A DNA stretch of 64,000 nucleotides from Streptomyces fragilis (GTDB taxonomy: Bacteria > Actinomycetota > Actinomycetes > Streptomycetales > Streptomycetaceae): assembly GCF_003112515.1 (NCBI RefSeq), contig NZ_BEVZ01000004.1:496001-560000 (forward strand), read 5' to 3'. Shown one piece after another: positions 34,449-43,213 of this stretch. Numbering within the stretch: position 1 is the stretch's first letter; each line of letters starts with the position of its first letter. The translations under genes were made by a program, and so were the position numbers. The notes beneath the pieces are model-generated. The model did not search any database. It was not told where the DNA came from and saw nothing but the letters and a program-made list of their open reading frames with translations.

Positions 34449-35204
34449 TCAGGCGGCGAGCCCCAGGGCGGCCATGCGCTTGGTGTGGGCCTCGGTGATC
34501 CGGGAGAACATCCGGCCCACCTCCGCGAGGTCGAAGCCGTCCGCGACGCCGCCGACCAGCATGGTGGAGAGCGCGTCCCGCTCCGCGACCACCCGCTGGG
34601 ACTGCGACAGCGCCTCACCCATCAGCCGCCGCGCCCACAGCGCGAGGCGCCCGCCGACCCGCGGATCCGCCTCGATGGCCGCCCGCACCTTCTCCACCGC
34701 GAACTCGGCGTGGCCGAGGTCGTCGAGCACCGCCAGCACCAGCTCGCGGGTGTCGGAGTCCAGCCGCACCGCGACCTCGCGGTAGAAGTCGGCCGCGATC
34801 GAGTCGCCGACGTAGGCCTTGACCAGGCCCTCCAGCCAGTCGGAGGGCGCCGTCTGCCGGTGGAAGCCGTCCAGGGCCGCGACGAACGGGGCCATCGCCT
34901 CCTCCGGGTCGACGTCGATCTCCGCGAGCCGCGCCCGCAGCCGGTCGAAGTGGCCGAACTCGGCGGAGGCCATCTTGGCCAGCTCGCCCTTGTCGGCCAG
35001 GGTCGGCGCCAGCTTGGCGTCCTCGGCGAGCCGCTCGAACGCCGACAGCTCGCCGTACGCGAGCGCTCCCAGCAGGTCCACGACGGCGGCGCGGTACTGC
35101 GGGTCTGCGGAGGCCTGCTCCCAGGTCTGCGCGGCGACCTTCTGGGTCGCGGCGTCCGGAGCGGGGGCGTCGGTCTGGCCGGTGGCGTTGTCAGGCGTCG
35201 TCAT
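34449..35204 (-). CDS. Ferritin-like fold / MiaE-like protein
   Basis: A 251-residue helical protein with ferritin-like iron ligands: YGELSAFERLAED, SAEFGHFDRL (ExxH), and YREVAVRLD with DDLGHAEFAVEK. This is the actinobacterial ferritin-like family sometimes annotated as a tRNA hydroxylase (MiaE-like). A di-iron oxidase is likely; substrate unproven. Start MTTPDNATGQ at 35204, just after a Thr/Pro-rich lead-in. Divergent from the DEAD-box helicase. Confidence 0.8.
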   Translation of the reverse strand: MTTPDNATGQTDAPAPDAATQKVAAQTWEQASADPQYRAAVVDLLGALAYGELSAFERLAEDAKLAPTLADKGELAKMASAEFGHFDRLRARLAEIDVDPEEAMAPFVAALDGFHRQTAPSDWLEGLVKAYVGDSIAADFYREVAVRLDSDTRELVLAVLDDLGHAEFAVEKVRAAIEADPRVGGRLALWARRLMGEALSQSQRVVAERDALSTMLVGGVADGFDLAEVGRMFSRITEAHTKRMAALGLAA

Positions 35205-35694
35205 GAAACGAACGATAGTCCGCCCGCCCCGCGCTCCGGCCGTCACCGTCCTCGCTCGTCACGCCGCCGCGCCCGGGCGCGGCGGCGCGCCGGGCGGGTC
35301 CGCCCACCGGTGGGCGGCGTCGCGGCCCTTGGCGCACGGTGTGCGCCGGGGCGGTGTGAGGACCACAACGTCACCGAATCGACCGTCGCATGTGCGTGAT
35401 TCCGGGGTATGGTGGTATTGCGTCCGCTCGTATCCGGCGGACCGCACGTATGAGGATGCCCGGTCGGTGGCCCGATCGGCTCCGACCCGACAGCCCTCCT
35501 CGCCCGCAGGCCTTCCGCGTGCGGCCACGGAGGGGACCCTCAGCGGTACGAGTGCTGGAGCGTCGGCGTGGTCCCGTGCCACAGGCCCGCCCCGAAGCAG
35601 GGCCGACGACGTCCTTCCGGTCCGGTACGGCCGTGCTCGGCACGGTTGATCCCCCGCGCTCGCCTCGCGCCGCGCACACAGAAGAGGCAGCACC
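35205..35694 (+). promoter_or_regulatory. Intergenic region with long leader of the DEAD-box helicase gene
   Basis: A 490-bp divergent gap. A plausible -10 (TATGGT, near 35408) lies in the least GC-rich stretch, giving a leader of about 280 nt with hairpins such as GTCCGC/GCGGAC around 35426-35443. Long leaders are common for cold- or growth-regulated DEAD-box helicase mRNAs. A 102-codon open frame (35390-35698) spans it but lacks family resemblance and runs into the helicase start. Confidence 0.4.
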
Positions 35695-38067
35695 CTGACT
35701 ACCACGTTCCGCGATCTCGGAATTCTCCCTGAGACGGCCGAGGCCCTCGAGGCCGTCGGCATCGTCACCCCCTTCCCCATCCAGGAGATGACGCTCCCGG
35801 TGGCCCTCTCGGGCTCGGACGTCATCGGCCAGGCCAAGACCGGCACGGGCAAGACCCTCGGTTTCGGCCTGCCGCTCCTGGAGCGGGTCACCGTCCCCGC
35901 CGACGTCGAGGCCGGGCGGGCGGATCCGGAGGACCTGACCGAGGCGCCGCAGGCGCTGGTCGTGGTCCCCACCCGTGAGCTCTGCACCCAGGTCACCAAC
36001 GACCTGCAGACCGCCGGCAAGGTCCGCAACGTCCGCGTCCTGGCGATCTACGGCGGGCGCGCCTACGAGCCGCAGGTCGAGGCCCTGAAGAAGGGCGTCG
36101 ACGTGGTCGTCGGCACCCCGGGCCGGCTGCTCGACCTGGCCGGCCAGAAGAAGCTCGACCTCAAGCACGTCCGCAGCCTGGTCCTCGACGAGGCCGACGA
36201 GATGCTCGACCTCGGCTTCCTGCCGGACGTCGAGAAGATCATCAACATGCTTCCGGCCAAGCGCCAGACGATGCTGTTCTCGGCGACCATGCCGGGCGCG
36301 GTCATCGGCCTGGCCCGCCGCTACATGTCGCAGCCCACGCACATCAGCGCCACCTCGCCGGACGACGAGGGCAAGACGGTCGCGAACACCAAGCAGTTCG
36401 TCTACCGCGCGCACAACATGGACAAGCCGGAGATGGTCGCCCGCATCCTGCAGGCCGAGGGCCGCGGGCTGGCGATGATCTTCTGCCGCACCAAGCGCAC
36501 CGCCGCCGACATCGCCGACCAGCTGCAGCGCCGCGGGTTCGCCGCCGGCGCCGTCCACGGCGACCTGGGCCAGGGCGCCCGCGAGCAGGCGCTGCGCGCC
36601 TTCCGCAACGGCAAGGTCGACGTGCTCGTCTGCACCGACGTCGCCGCGCGCGGCATCGACGTCGAGGGCGTCACGCACGTCATCAACTACCAGTCGCCCG
36701 AGGACGAGAAGACCTTCCTGCACCGCGTCGGCCGCACCGGCCGAGCCGGGGCCAAGGGCACGGCCGTCACCTTCGTCGACTGGGACGACATCCCGCGCTG
36801 GCAGCTCATCAACAAGGCGCTGGGCATCGGCTTCAACGACCCGGTGGAGACGTACTCGACGTCCCCGCACCTGTTCTCGGACCTGAACATCCCCGAGGGC
36901 ACCAAGGGCATACTGCCGCGCTCCGAGCGGACCCGTGCGGGCCTGGGCGCCGAGGAGATCGAGGACCTGGGCGAGCCGGGCGGCCGCAAGGGCGACCGGG
37001 ACCGCGGCGGCCGGGGCGGCCGTGGCCGTGGCGGGCGTGACGAGCGTTCCGCCCGGGACGAGCGCCCCTCCCGCGACGGGCGTCCGGCGCGTGGGGGCGA
37101 AGGCTCCGACGCGTCCGAGGCCGCCGAGGGCGAGCGCGCTCCGCGCACCCCGCGTCGCCGTCGCCGCACCCGCAACGGCGCCCCGGTGAGCCAGGCGGCC
37201 GCCCCGGCGACCGCCGCGATCGCCACGCCCGCCGTGGAGAGCCCCGCCGAGGCGGCGGCTCCCGCCGCGCAGGCGGCCGTCGAGACGGCCGAGGGCGCCG
37301 CACCGCGCCGTCGTCGCCGCACCCGTGCGGGCGCCGGCGCAGCGGAGGGCGCCGTGACGGAGGCCACCGTGACGGAGGCCGCCGCGCAGACCGCGCCGGT
37401 CGCCGAGGCGGCCCCGGTGGAGCTGGAGGCCGCGCCGCGCCGCCGGACCCGCAAGGCCGCCGCGCCCGCCGAGGCCGAGGCCGTGGCGGACACGGTCGAG
37501 GCCGTCGAGGCCGCCCCGAAGCGCCGCACCCGCAAGGCCACCGCCCCCGCGGAGACCGCCGACGCCACCCCGGTGGCCGAGGCCCCCGCCGAGGCCGAGG
37601 CCAAGCCGCGCCGCCGCACCCGCAAGGCCGCGCAGCCGACCGAGGCCGAGGCCACCGCCGCGGCACCCGCCGAGGACGCCGTGGCCGCGCCGCGCCGCCG
37701 GACCCGCAAGACGGCCGCGCCCGCCGAGGCTGTCGCGGACACGGTCGAGGCCGTCGAGGCCGCCCCGAAGCGCCGCACCCGCAAGGCCACCGCCCCCGCG
37801 GAGACCGCCGACGCCACCCCGGTGGCCGAGGCCCCCGCCGAGGCCGAGGCCAAGCCGCGCCGCCGCACCCGCAAGGCCGCGCAGCCGACCGAGGCCGAGG
37901 CCACCGCCGCGGCACCCGCCGAGGACGCCGTGGCCGCGCCGCGCCGCCGGACCCGCAAGACGACCGAGGCGGCCCCGGTCGCCGAGATCCCCGCCCAGGC
38001 GGGCGAGGAGGCGCAGACCAAGCCGCGCCGCCGCACCCGCAAGGCCGCGCAGCCGGCCGAGAGCTGA
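35695..38067 (+). CDS. DEAD-box RNA helicase with Arg/Lys repeat tail (CTG start)
   Basis: 790 residues from CTG. Seen: Q-motif (FRDLGI...PFPIQ), AKTGTGKT, PTRELCTQV, DEAD in VLDEADEML, SAT, and HRVGRTGRAG. The long C-terminus has RGG-like then Ala/Glu segments carrying repeated (K/P)RRRTRKA boxes that probably bind RNA. In this frame a TGA at 35647 precedes CTG 35695, with no ATG, GTG or TTG between. The first ATG (35788) would delete most of the Q-motif. AGAGG lies 8 nt before CTG, so a CTG start is strongly implied. Confidence 0.9.
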   Translation: MTTTFRDLGILPETAEALEAVGIVTPFPIQEMTLPVALSGSDVIGQAKTGTGKTLGFGLPLLERVTVPADVEAGRADPEDLTEAPQALVVVPTRELCTQVTNDLQTAGKVRNVRVLAIYGGRAYEPQVEALKKGVDVVVGTPGRLLDLAGQKKLDLKHVRSLVLDEADEMLDLGFLPDVEKIINMLPAKRQTMLFSATMPGAVIGLARRYMSQPTHISATSPDDEGKTVANTKQFVYRAHNMDKPEMVARILQAEGRGLAMIFCRTKRTAADIADQLQRRGFAAGAVHGDLGQGAREQALRAFRNGKVDVLVCTDVAARGIDVEGVTHVINYQSPEDEKTFLHRVGRTGRAGAKGTAVTFVDWDDIPRWQLINKALGIGFNDPVETYSTSPHLFSDLNIPEGTKGILPRSERTRAGLGAEEIEDLGEPGGRKGDRDRGGRGGRGRGGRDERSARDERPSRDGRPARGGEGSDASEAAEGERAPRTPRRRRRTRNGAPVSQAAAPATAAIATPAVESPAEAAAPAAQAAVETAEGAAPRRRRRTRAGAGAAEGAVTEATVTEAAAQTAPVAEAAPVELEAAPRRRTRKAAAPAEAEAVADTVEAVEAAPKRRTRKATAPAETADATPVAEAPAEAEAKPRRRTRKAAQPTEAEATAAAPAEDAVAAPRRRTRKTAAPAEAVADTVEAVEAAPKRRTRKATAPAETADATPVAEAPAEAEAKPRRRTRKAAQPTEAEATAAAPAEDAVAAPRRRTRKTTEAAPVAEIPAQAGEEAQTKPRRRTRKAAQPAES
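37486..37963 (+). repeat. 249-bp tandem duplication in the helicase C-terminus
   Basis: About 228 bp at 37486-37713 recur identically at 37735-37963 (period 249 bp, 83 codons), each encoding two to three RRRTRK-type boxes. Perfect identity in a non-globular region indicates a very recent duplication or ongoing gene conversion. Confidence 0.9.
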
Positions 38068-38074
38068 GGCTCCT

Positions 38075-38116
38075 GCCGACGGCCCGGCTCCCCCTCGGGG
38101 GAGCCGGGCCGTCGGC
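38075..38116 (+). terminator. Terminator after DEAD-box helicase gene
   Basis: A perfect 20-bp inverted repeat (GCCGACGGCCCGGCTCCCCC and its complement) with only two central bases. Confidence 0.85.
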
Positions 38117-38147
38117 GTTCCCGGGCGCGCTCGGTAATCTGAGCGCC

Positions 38148-39053
38148 ATGAGCAGGCCCGACACCTTCACTCCCCCGCCCGGTGCGCGGGCGTTTCAACT
38201 GGCCACCTCGCGCGGGAAGTTCGCCGCGATCGAGATGCCCTCCGCCCCCGGCGCCGCACAGCGCGGCACCGCCCTGCTGCTGCCCGGGTACACCGGCAGC
38301 AAGGAGGACTTCATCGCGCTGCACGCCCCGCTGGCGGCCCGCGGCTACCGCACGGTGGCCGTGGACGGGCGCGGGCAGTTCGAGTCCGAGGGGCCGGACC
38401 ACGACGAGAAGGCCTACGCACAGGCCGAGTTGGCCCAGGACCTGCTGTCCCAGGCGCACACCCTGGCGGAGACGGCGGGCACCCGGATCCATCTGCTGGG
38501 GCACTCGCTCGGCGGGCAGATCTGCCGCGCCGCCGTCCTGCGGGACGCCTCCCCGTTCCGCAGCCTGACGCTGATGTCCTCGGGCCCGGCCCGCATCTCC
38601 GACTCCCAGCGGCAGCGCGTCACCATGCTCCGCGAGGCGCTGGCCTCGATGTCGATGGAGCAGGTGTGGGACGTGATGCAGGCGATGGAGGCCACCGTCG
38701 CGCCCGAGGTGCTGGCCGAGCAGCCCGACACCAGGCCGCTGCGGGAACGCTGGCTGCGCACCCGTCCGGCCCAGCTGACGGCCACCGGGCGGCAGCTGTG
38801 CGAGGAGCAGGACCGGGTCGCGGAGCTGGCCGCCGTCGGCCTGCCCTGCCACGTGCTCTCCGGCGCCCGCGACGACGTGTGGCCGGTGGAGCTCTTCGAC
38901 GACATGGCCGCCTGCCTCGGTGCCCGCCGCACCGTCGTCGAGGGCGCGGAACACTCCCCCAACGTCGACCGCCCCGAGGAGACGGCACGCGCGATCGCCG
39001 GCTTCTGGGACGACGTCGCCCCCGACGGACCGTCCCCCGCCGCCGGCCGCTAG
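38148..39053 (+). CDS. Alpha/beta hydrolase (serine)
   Basis: A 301-residue hydrolase: PGYTGSKEDF oxyanion loop, GHSLGGQ nucleophile elbow (Ser ~122), acid Asp in GARDDVWPV, His in EGAEHSPNVDRPEE. No signal peptide. Substrate not predictable. It has its own region between two terminators or repeats; a TAATCT-like hexamer lies 15-20 nt upstream of the ATG, hinting at a very short leader. Confidence 0.88.
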   Translation: MSRPDTFTPPPGARAFQLATSRGKFAAIEMPSAPGAAQRGTALLLPGYTGSKEDFIALHAPLAARGYRTVAVDGRGQFESEGPDHDEKAYAQAELAQDLLSQAHTLAETAGTRIHLLGHSLGGQICRAAVLRDASPFRSLTLMSSGPARISDSQRQRVTMLREALASMSMEQVWDVMQAMEATVAPEVLAEQPDTRPLRERWLRTRPAQLTATGRQLCEEQDRVAELAAVGLPCHVLSGARDDVWPVELFDDMAACLGARRTVVEGAEHSPNVDRPEETARAIAGFWDDVAPDGPSPAAGR

Positions 39054-39054
39054 C

Positions 39055-39192
39055 CACTGGTCGCCGACCACCGACCGACTCCCGACCGCTGGTCGCCGGT
39101 CGCCGGTCGCCTGTCGCTGGTCGCCGGTCGCCTGTCGCTGGCCGCCGGTCGCTGGCCGCCGGTCGCCCGTCGCCCGTCGCCCGTCGCGCCGG
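39055..39192. repeat. GTCGCCG-type heptamer microsatellite
   Basis: A run of about 18 heptamer-like units (GTCGCYG / GTCGCTG / GTCGCCC) starts two bases after the hydrolase stop and ends before the NYN-domain gene's stop. Such simple arrays are slippage-prone. Confidence 0.8.
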
Positions 39193-39221
39193 ACGGTGAG
39201 GACCCGTGCCCGCGCGCCGGC

Positions 39222-40139
39222 TCAGCGCACGGTGCGCAGGCGGTCCCAGAAGCCGTCCCGGAGCGCGCGGCGCAGGTCGGACTGCCCGCGCAGGGAGTAG
39301 CCGAGCAGCCCCTCGGCCTGCACCAGCAGGGCCTGGTCCTCGGACCCGGGCAGGTACGGCTGCTCGCCCAGCAGGGCCTCCATCGCCTCCGGCCCGCGTT
39401 CGGCGAGCCACCGCGCGGCGATCTGCGCACCGACGAACCGGACGTCCTCCCAGCTGGGCCGGGCCATCGCCGCCTCGAAGGCGACCGTGGCCCGGCGCGA
39501 GACGTAGGGCTTGAGGAACTGCAGGTCCAGGGTGCGCTCGCTGTCGACCTCCCAGAGCAGCGGCTCGGCCTGGTTGCGGCCGTCCGGGGCCTCGATGCCC
39601 CAGAGGTGGACGCGCGCGCCGTACGCCTGCGCCGCCTCCACGGCCGGCACCAGGTCCTCGTCGCCGCCGAGCAGCGCGGCGTCGGTGATGGCCCGGTGGC
39701 GGGCCAGGGCCTCCAGGTCGGAGCGGATCAGCCCGTCGACGCCCTTCTGCTGGTTGTTGGCGTTGAGGTTGCCGAGGCGCACCTTCACGTCGGGCAGCTC
39801 GGCGATCGCCTGCTGCTCGGCGGTGTGGATGCGGCGGCGGGCGCCGTCGTACCAGTACACGCGCAGCAGCCGACTGTCCTGGAAGAGGAGGGCGGCCTTG
39901 TCGATGAGCGCGGCGATGACGCCCTCGGTGTCCATCTCGAAGGCCCGGCGGTCCTCGGTGCCGACCACCAGCCGGCCGGCGGCGGCGTACAGGTAACCGG
40001 CGTCCACGAAGAGGGCGTGGGTGGACTGCGGCGCGGACTGCGTCCTGTCCATCGCGGTGAGGACACGTCTGAGCAGCTCGTTGGTGCTCTCGATGCTTGC
40101 GGTCAGCGCCGCGAGGTCGTCATTCATACCGGGGTCCAT
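39222..40139 (-). CDS. NYN-domain (PIN-like) putative ribonuclease
   Basis: About 305 residues. After a helical N-terminus comes an NYN/PIN-like domain: THALFVDAGYLYAAAGR (first Asp), DGARRR, KGVDGLIRSDLEALAR, and ALLGGDEDLVPAVEAAQAYGARV with the acidic pair typical of metal-dependent nucleases. Family members process RNA; target unknown. The C-terminal ~80 residues look like a helical accessory domain. Start is uncertain among MDPG (40139), MNDD (40127) and a GTG at 40154. Confidence 0.82.
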   Translation of the reverse strand: MDPGMNDDLAALTASIESTNELLRRVLTAMDRTQSAPQSTHALFVDAGYLYAAAGRLVVGTEDRRAFEMDTEGVIAALIDKAALLFQDSRLLRVYWYDGARRRIHTAEQQAIAELPDVKVRLGNLNANNQQKGVDGLIRSDLEALARHRAITDAALLGGDEDLVPAVEAAQAYGARVHLWGIEAPDGRNQAEPLLWEVDSERTLDLQFLKPYVSRRATVAFEAAMARPSWEDVRFVGAQIAARWLAERGPEAMEALLGEQPYLPGSEDQALLVQAEGLLGYSLRGQSDLRRALRDGFWDRLRTVR

Positions 40140-40219
40140 TGTCCCGGCGGTCACGGAGCGGACACAACCGGTCTCACCCGGTTCCTACCCTCCGCCCACA
40201 TGGTCCCGTGACCTGGGGG

Positions 40220-40324
40220 TATGAGAAATCTACTTAGGCGGCCGAAATTTTTCCTTAGCTAGGGAATCTTCCCGCCCGGTTCGGGTGTTGTACCCGGTAC
40301 ATACCGACGTGGGAAGGGAGAAGC
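40220..40324 (+). promoter_or_regulatory. AT-rich divergent promoter region with 13-bp palindrome
   Basis: 40225-40270 is unusually AT-rich (GAAATTTTTCCTTAGCTAGG), serving as probable promoter DNA for the NYN gene and the small gene at 40325. TGTACC-C-GGTACA at 40289-40301 is a perfect palindrome 23 bp before the small gene's start, a good operator candidate. Confidence 0.5.
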
Positions 40325-40477
40325 ATGCGCTTCGAGATTCTGCGTCTCGACGACGCCAGCGGCCGTCCGGTCGACAGCACCGTCGTGGACGCCGCCTCCG
40401 TCAACGGGATCGTGCAGCGGGCCGCCGAGATCGGCCAGCGCCTCTGGATCCGTCCGGCCGATTCCACGGCCTCATAA
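40325..40477 (+). CDS. 50-residue conserved-type hypothetical protein
   Basis: Encodes MRFEILRLDDASGRPVDSTV and continues to ...IRPADSTAS before TAA. SD GGGAAGGGAGAAGC directly precedes the ATG. The strand-helix pattern and clean codon usage support a real small protein; similar small proteins are, from memory, common in Streptomyces, but no function is known. The palindrome 23 bp upstream suggests regulated expression. Confidence 0.75.
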   Translation: MRFEILRLDDASGRPVDSTVVDAASVNGIVQRAAEIGQRLWIRPADSTAS

Positions 40478-40570
40478 CATTTCCGAACCACCGCGGCCCG
40501 GCGGGCAGCTTCCACGAAGGAGGCTACCCACCGGGCCGCAGTGCTTTTCCGGCCGCACCAGGTGCGGGGC

Positions 40571-41176
40571 TCAGGAGCCCTGGACCACCTGGGTCACGCC
40601 GTTGATGATCTGCTGCACGGCGATGGCGGCGAGCAGCATGCCCGACAGCCGGGTCACCAGGACCACGCCGCCTTCCTTGATCAGGCGGACCACCAGCAGC
40701 GAGTTGCGCATGACCAGCCAGATGACCACGTGGATGGCGAGGATCGCCGTCCACACGCCGACCTGCGCGCCGACGTCGCCCGCCTTCTCGACGGCGAGGA
40801 TCACCGAGACGATGGCGCCCGGACCGGCCAGCAGCGGCATGCCCAAGGGGACCAGTGCCACGTTGACGTCCTTGGTCTGCTGCGGCTCGTCGGTCTTGCC
40901 GGTGAGCAGGTCGAGCGCGACCAGCAGGAGCAGCACGCCGCCCGCGATCATCAGGGCGGGCACCGAGATGTGCAGGTAGTCGAGGATGTGCTGGCCCGTC
41001 AGGCCGAAGAGGGCGATCACGCCGCCGGCCACCAGGACCGCCTGCAGCGCCATGCGCTTCTGGACGGCGGTGGGCCGGCCGGCGGTGAGGCCGAGGAAGA
41101 TCGGAGTGACCCCGGGCGGGTCCATGATCACGAAGAGGGTGAGGAAGAGGGAACCGAAAACGGCGACGTCGAACAC
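40571..41176 (-). CDS. MarC-family integral membrane protein
   Basis: 201 residues with about six TM helices and the MarC signature FVIMDPPGVTPIFLGLT near the N-terminus, plus MPLLAGPGAI repeated-type motif mid-protein. MarC proteins are permease-like; the earlier link to antibiotic resistance has not held up and substrates are unknown. The GTG at 41176 (VFDVAVFGS) with AAGG 9 nt upstream gives the family length. Confidence 0.88.
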   Translation of the reverse strand: MFDVAVFGSLFLTLFVIMDPPGVTPIFLGLTAGRPTAVQKRMALQAVLVAGGVIALFGLTGQHILDYLHISVPALMIAGGVLLLLVALDLLTGKTDEPQQTKDVNVALVPLGMPLLAGPGAIVSVILAVEKAGDVGAQVGVWTAILAIHVVIWLVMRNSLLVVRLIKEGGVVLVTRLSGMLLAAIAVQQIINGVTQVVQGS

Positions 41177-41318
41177 GGTGATTGGCCTTGCGGATGGTGC
41201 GGAACGCCGCCGTCGGGGCGCGCCCGGGCAGGGCACGGCGCGACGCGGCGTGGGACGTGGGGGGTGAGGGGGGCCGGACGCGGCGGGGCGGCGGACCGGG
41301 AGGGGCCGCGGCGCCGGG

Positions 41319-42209
41319 TCAGGCGGCGGAGGATCCGCCGGCGCCGGGCACCGGGAACGCGCCCCAGGCACGGCGGATGATCTCGCCGTAGACCTCGGGG
41401 TCGGTGAGGTTCTCGCCGAGGACGCAGGTCTTGCGGGTGCCGTGGTAGTCGGACGAGCCGGTGGTCAGCAGGCCCAGTTCGGCGGCGAGGCCGCGCAGCC
41501 GGGCCCGCGTGGCCCGGTCGTGGTCCATGTGGTCGACCTCGATGCCGTCCAGGCCGGCCTCGGCCATGGCGGCGATCGCGGACTCCGGCAGCGTCCGGCC
41601 CCGCTTGGCGGCGGCGGGGTGGGCGAGGACGGTGACGCCTCCGGCCGCCTTGACCAGGCGGATCGCCTCGAGGGGGTCGGTCTCGTGCTTGGGCACCCAG
41701 ACGCGGCCGCGGTCGGCCAGCCAGTCCCCGGTGAAGGCCTCGTCCACGGAGGCGACGACGCCCAGCTCGACCAGCGCGGTGGCCACGTGGGGGCGGCCCA
41801 CCGAGCCGTCGCCGGCGATGCGGGCGACCTGTTCCCAGGTGACGCCGACGCCCAGTTCGCGCAGCCGCTCCACCATGGCGCGGGCGCGCGGCACGCGGTC
41901 GTCGCGCACGAGCTCGCGCTCGGCGAGCAGGGCGGGCTCCTCGGGGTCGAAGAGGTACGCCAGCATGTGCGTCGAGATGCCGCCGGCGGGGTCGGCGCCG
42001 GGCTCCGTCCAGCGGCAGGAGAGCTCCGCGCCGGTGACGAGGGCGAGGCCCTCGGGGAGCGCGGCGAGCGCCTCGGCGTGACCCCGGGTGGTGTCGTGGT
42101 CGGTCACCGCGACGACGTCCAGACCGGCGGCGGCCGCCGCCCGCACGAGTTCGGCGGGGGTGTCCGTGCCGTCGGACGCGGTGGAGTGGCAGTGCAGGTC
42201 GATGCGCAC
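41319..42209 (-). CDS. PHP-domain metal-dependent phosphoesterase
   Basis: 296 residues with the four PHP motifs: DLHCHSTASDGTD at the N-terminus, VAVTDHDTT, VLAHPAAAKRG, and SSDYHGTRK. Multi-metal phosphoesterases of this stand-alone type (YciV-like) act on 3',5'-bisphosphonucleotides or short RNA 5' ends. GTG start (VRIDLHCHS) with GGAG 8 nt upstream. It is 142 bp upstream of marC on the same strand. Confidence 0.88.
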   Translation of the reverse strand: MRIDLHCHSTASDGTDTPAELVRAAAAAGLDVVAVTDHDTTRGHAEALAALPEGLALVTGAELSCRWTEPGADPAGGISTHMLAYLFDPEEPALLAERELVRDDRVPRARAMVERLRELGVGVTWEQVARIAGDGSVGRPHVATALVELGVVASVDEAFTGDWLADRGRVWVPKHETDPLEAIRLVKAAGGVTVLAHPAAAKRGRTLPESAIAAMAEAGLDGIEVDHMDHDRATRARLRGLAAELGLLTTGSSDYHGTRKTCVLGENLTDPEVYGEIIRRAWGAFPVPGAGGSSAA

Positions 42210-42372
42210 GGCGACTCCAGCGGACGAGGGCTTGCACGAACAGGTCGACACAAGGATAAGGGGTCGTCCGAGTGGGTGACACTTACCTGCCCCGGACAGG
42301 CCGCCCGCCTCCCCCGGACAGGCCGCGCGAGGGTGTCCGTCAGGACTCGCCCAAGCCGTCAGCCGTCAGGCG

Positions 42373-43032
42373 TCAGGGGCCGGCCGAGGGGTCGGGTTCG
42401 AGGAGGCGCGGCGAGAGCGCCCCGCACGGCACCAGCTCGATCTCCGCACCCGCCTCGCGCAGGTCGGTGAGGACCAGGTCCTCGTACATCAGGAGCCCGG
42501 ACCGCTCGGGCCACACCACGGCCCACAGCCACAGGCCCAGCGCCTCGCCCGCGAAGACCGCGCGGTCCTCGGGCGCGCCCTCCACCAGCCACATCGGGGT
42601 GGGGCGGCCGGCCGCGTGCAGCTTGGCCTCGGCGGGCTTGCCGATGTCGATGCGGGGGCCCGGGTCCGGTCCCTCGATCCCCGCGTAACGGGCTCCGAGG
42701 CCGACGCCGAGCTCCTCGGCCACCAGGATCAGCTCGCCGATGCCGCCCAGCGGCCCCGGACCGGAGCAGGCGACCGCCGAGGCGCGCCCTCCGCTGCGGT
42801 CGTCACCCGCACCGGCCACGCCGGTGAAGAGCCAGCCGACCGGGAGCGGCCAGGGCATCCAGACGGGGACCCGGGTGCGGTTCACCACCACACCGAGGGC
42901 CTCGACGCTCGGCGGGATCACGGGCTGCATCGGATGCACCGCCCCGTGCGCGTCGCACTGCCACGCGTCGGAGAAGATCCCGGGAGCCCTGACCCGGCCA
43001 CCGCACTTCGGGCAACTGGGTTCGCCCCTCAT
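42373..43032 (-). CDS. DUF6758-type zinc-ribbon protein
   Basis: 219 residues starting MRGEPSCPKCGGRVRAPG, with a CPKC knuckle plus QCDAHG, a probable zinc ribbon, followed by a domain with GRASAVACSGPGPLGG and PTPMWLVEG. This matches a Streptomyces family of unknown function (DUF6758). No membrane segment. It stands alone between the PHP gene and the SUFU-like gene, all on the minus strand. Confidence 0.78.
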   Translation of the reverse strand: MRGEPSCPKCGGRVRAPGIFSDAWQCDAHGAVHPMQPVIPPSVEALGVVVNRTRVPVWMPWPLPVGWLFTGVAGAGDDRSGGRASAVACSGPGPLGGIGELILVAEELGVGLGARYAGIEGPDPGPRIDIGKPAEAKLHAAGRPTPMWLVEGAPEDRAVFAGEALGLWLWAVVWPERSGLLMYEDLVLTDLREAGAEIELVPCGALSPRLLEPDPSAGP

Positions 43033-43213
43033 AAGGTCCCACGGTCCTCCCTGGGCCGCGCCGCGTCAAGGACGATCACCCGTCCGGCGGCCGGGCCGGC
43101 GTGGCGCGCGGTCCGGCCCGTGCCCTCGCCCCGCCGCACCTCGGCCCCAACTGGCTGGTTCCGGCCATCCGTTGACCGGAAGCCGACCGGGAAACCAGGG
43201 TGACGTGCGTCAC

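Noticed and set aside
35390..35698. A 102-codon gene in the DEAD-box helicase leader
   Set aside because: No SD or family resemblance, Arg/Pro-rich composition, and it overlaps the helicase start; more likely untranslated leader.
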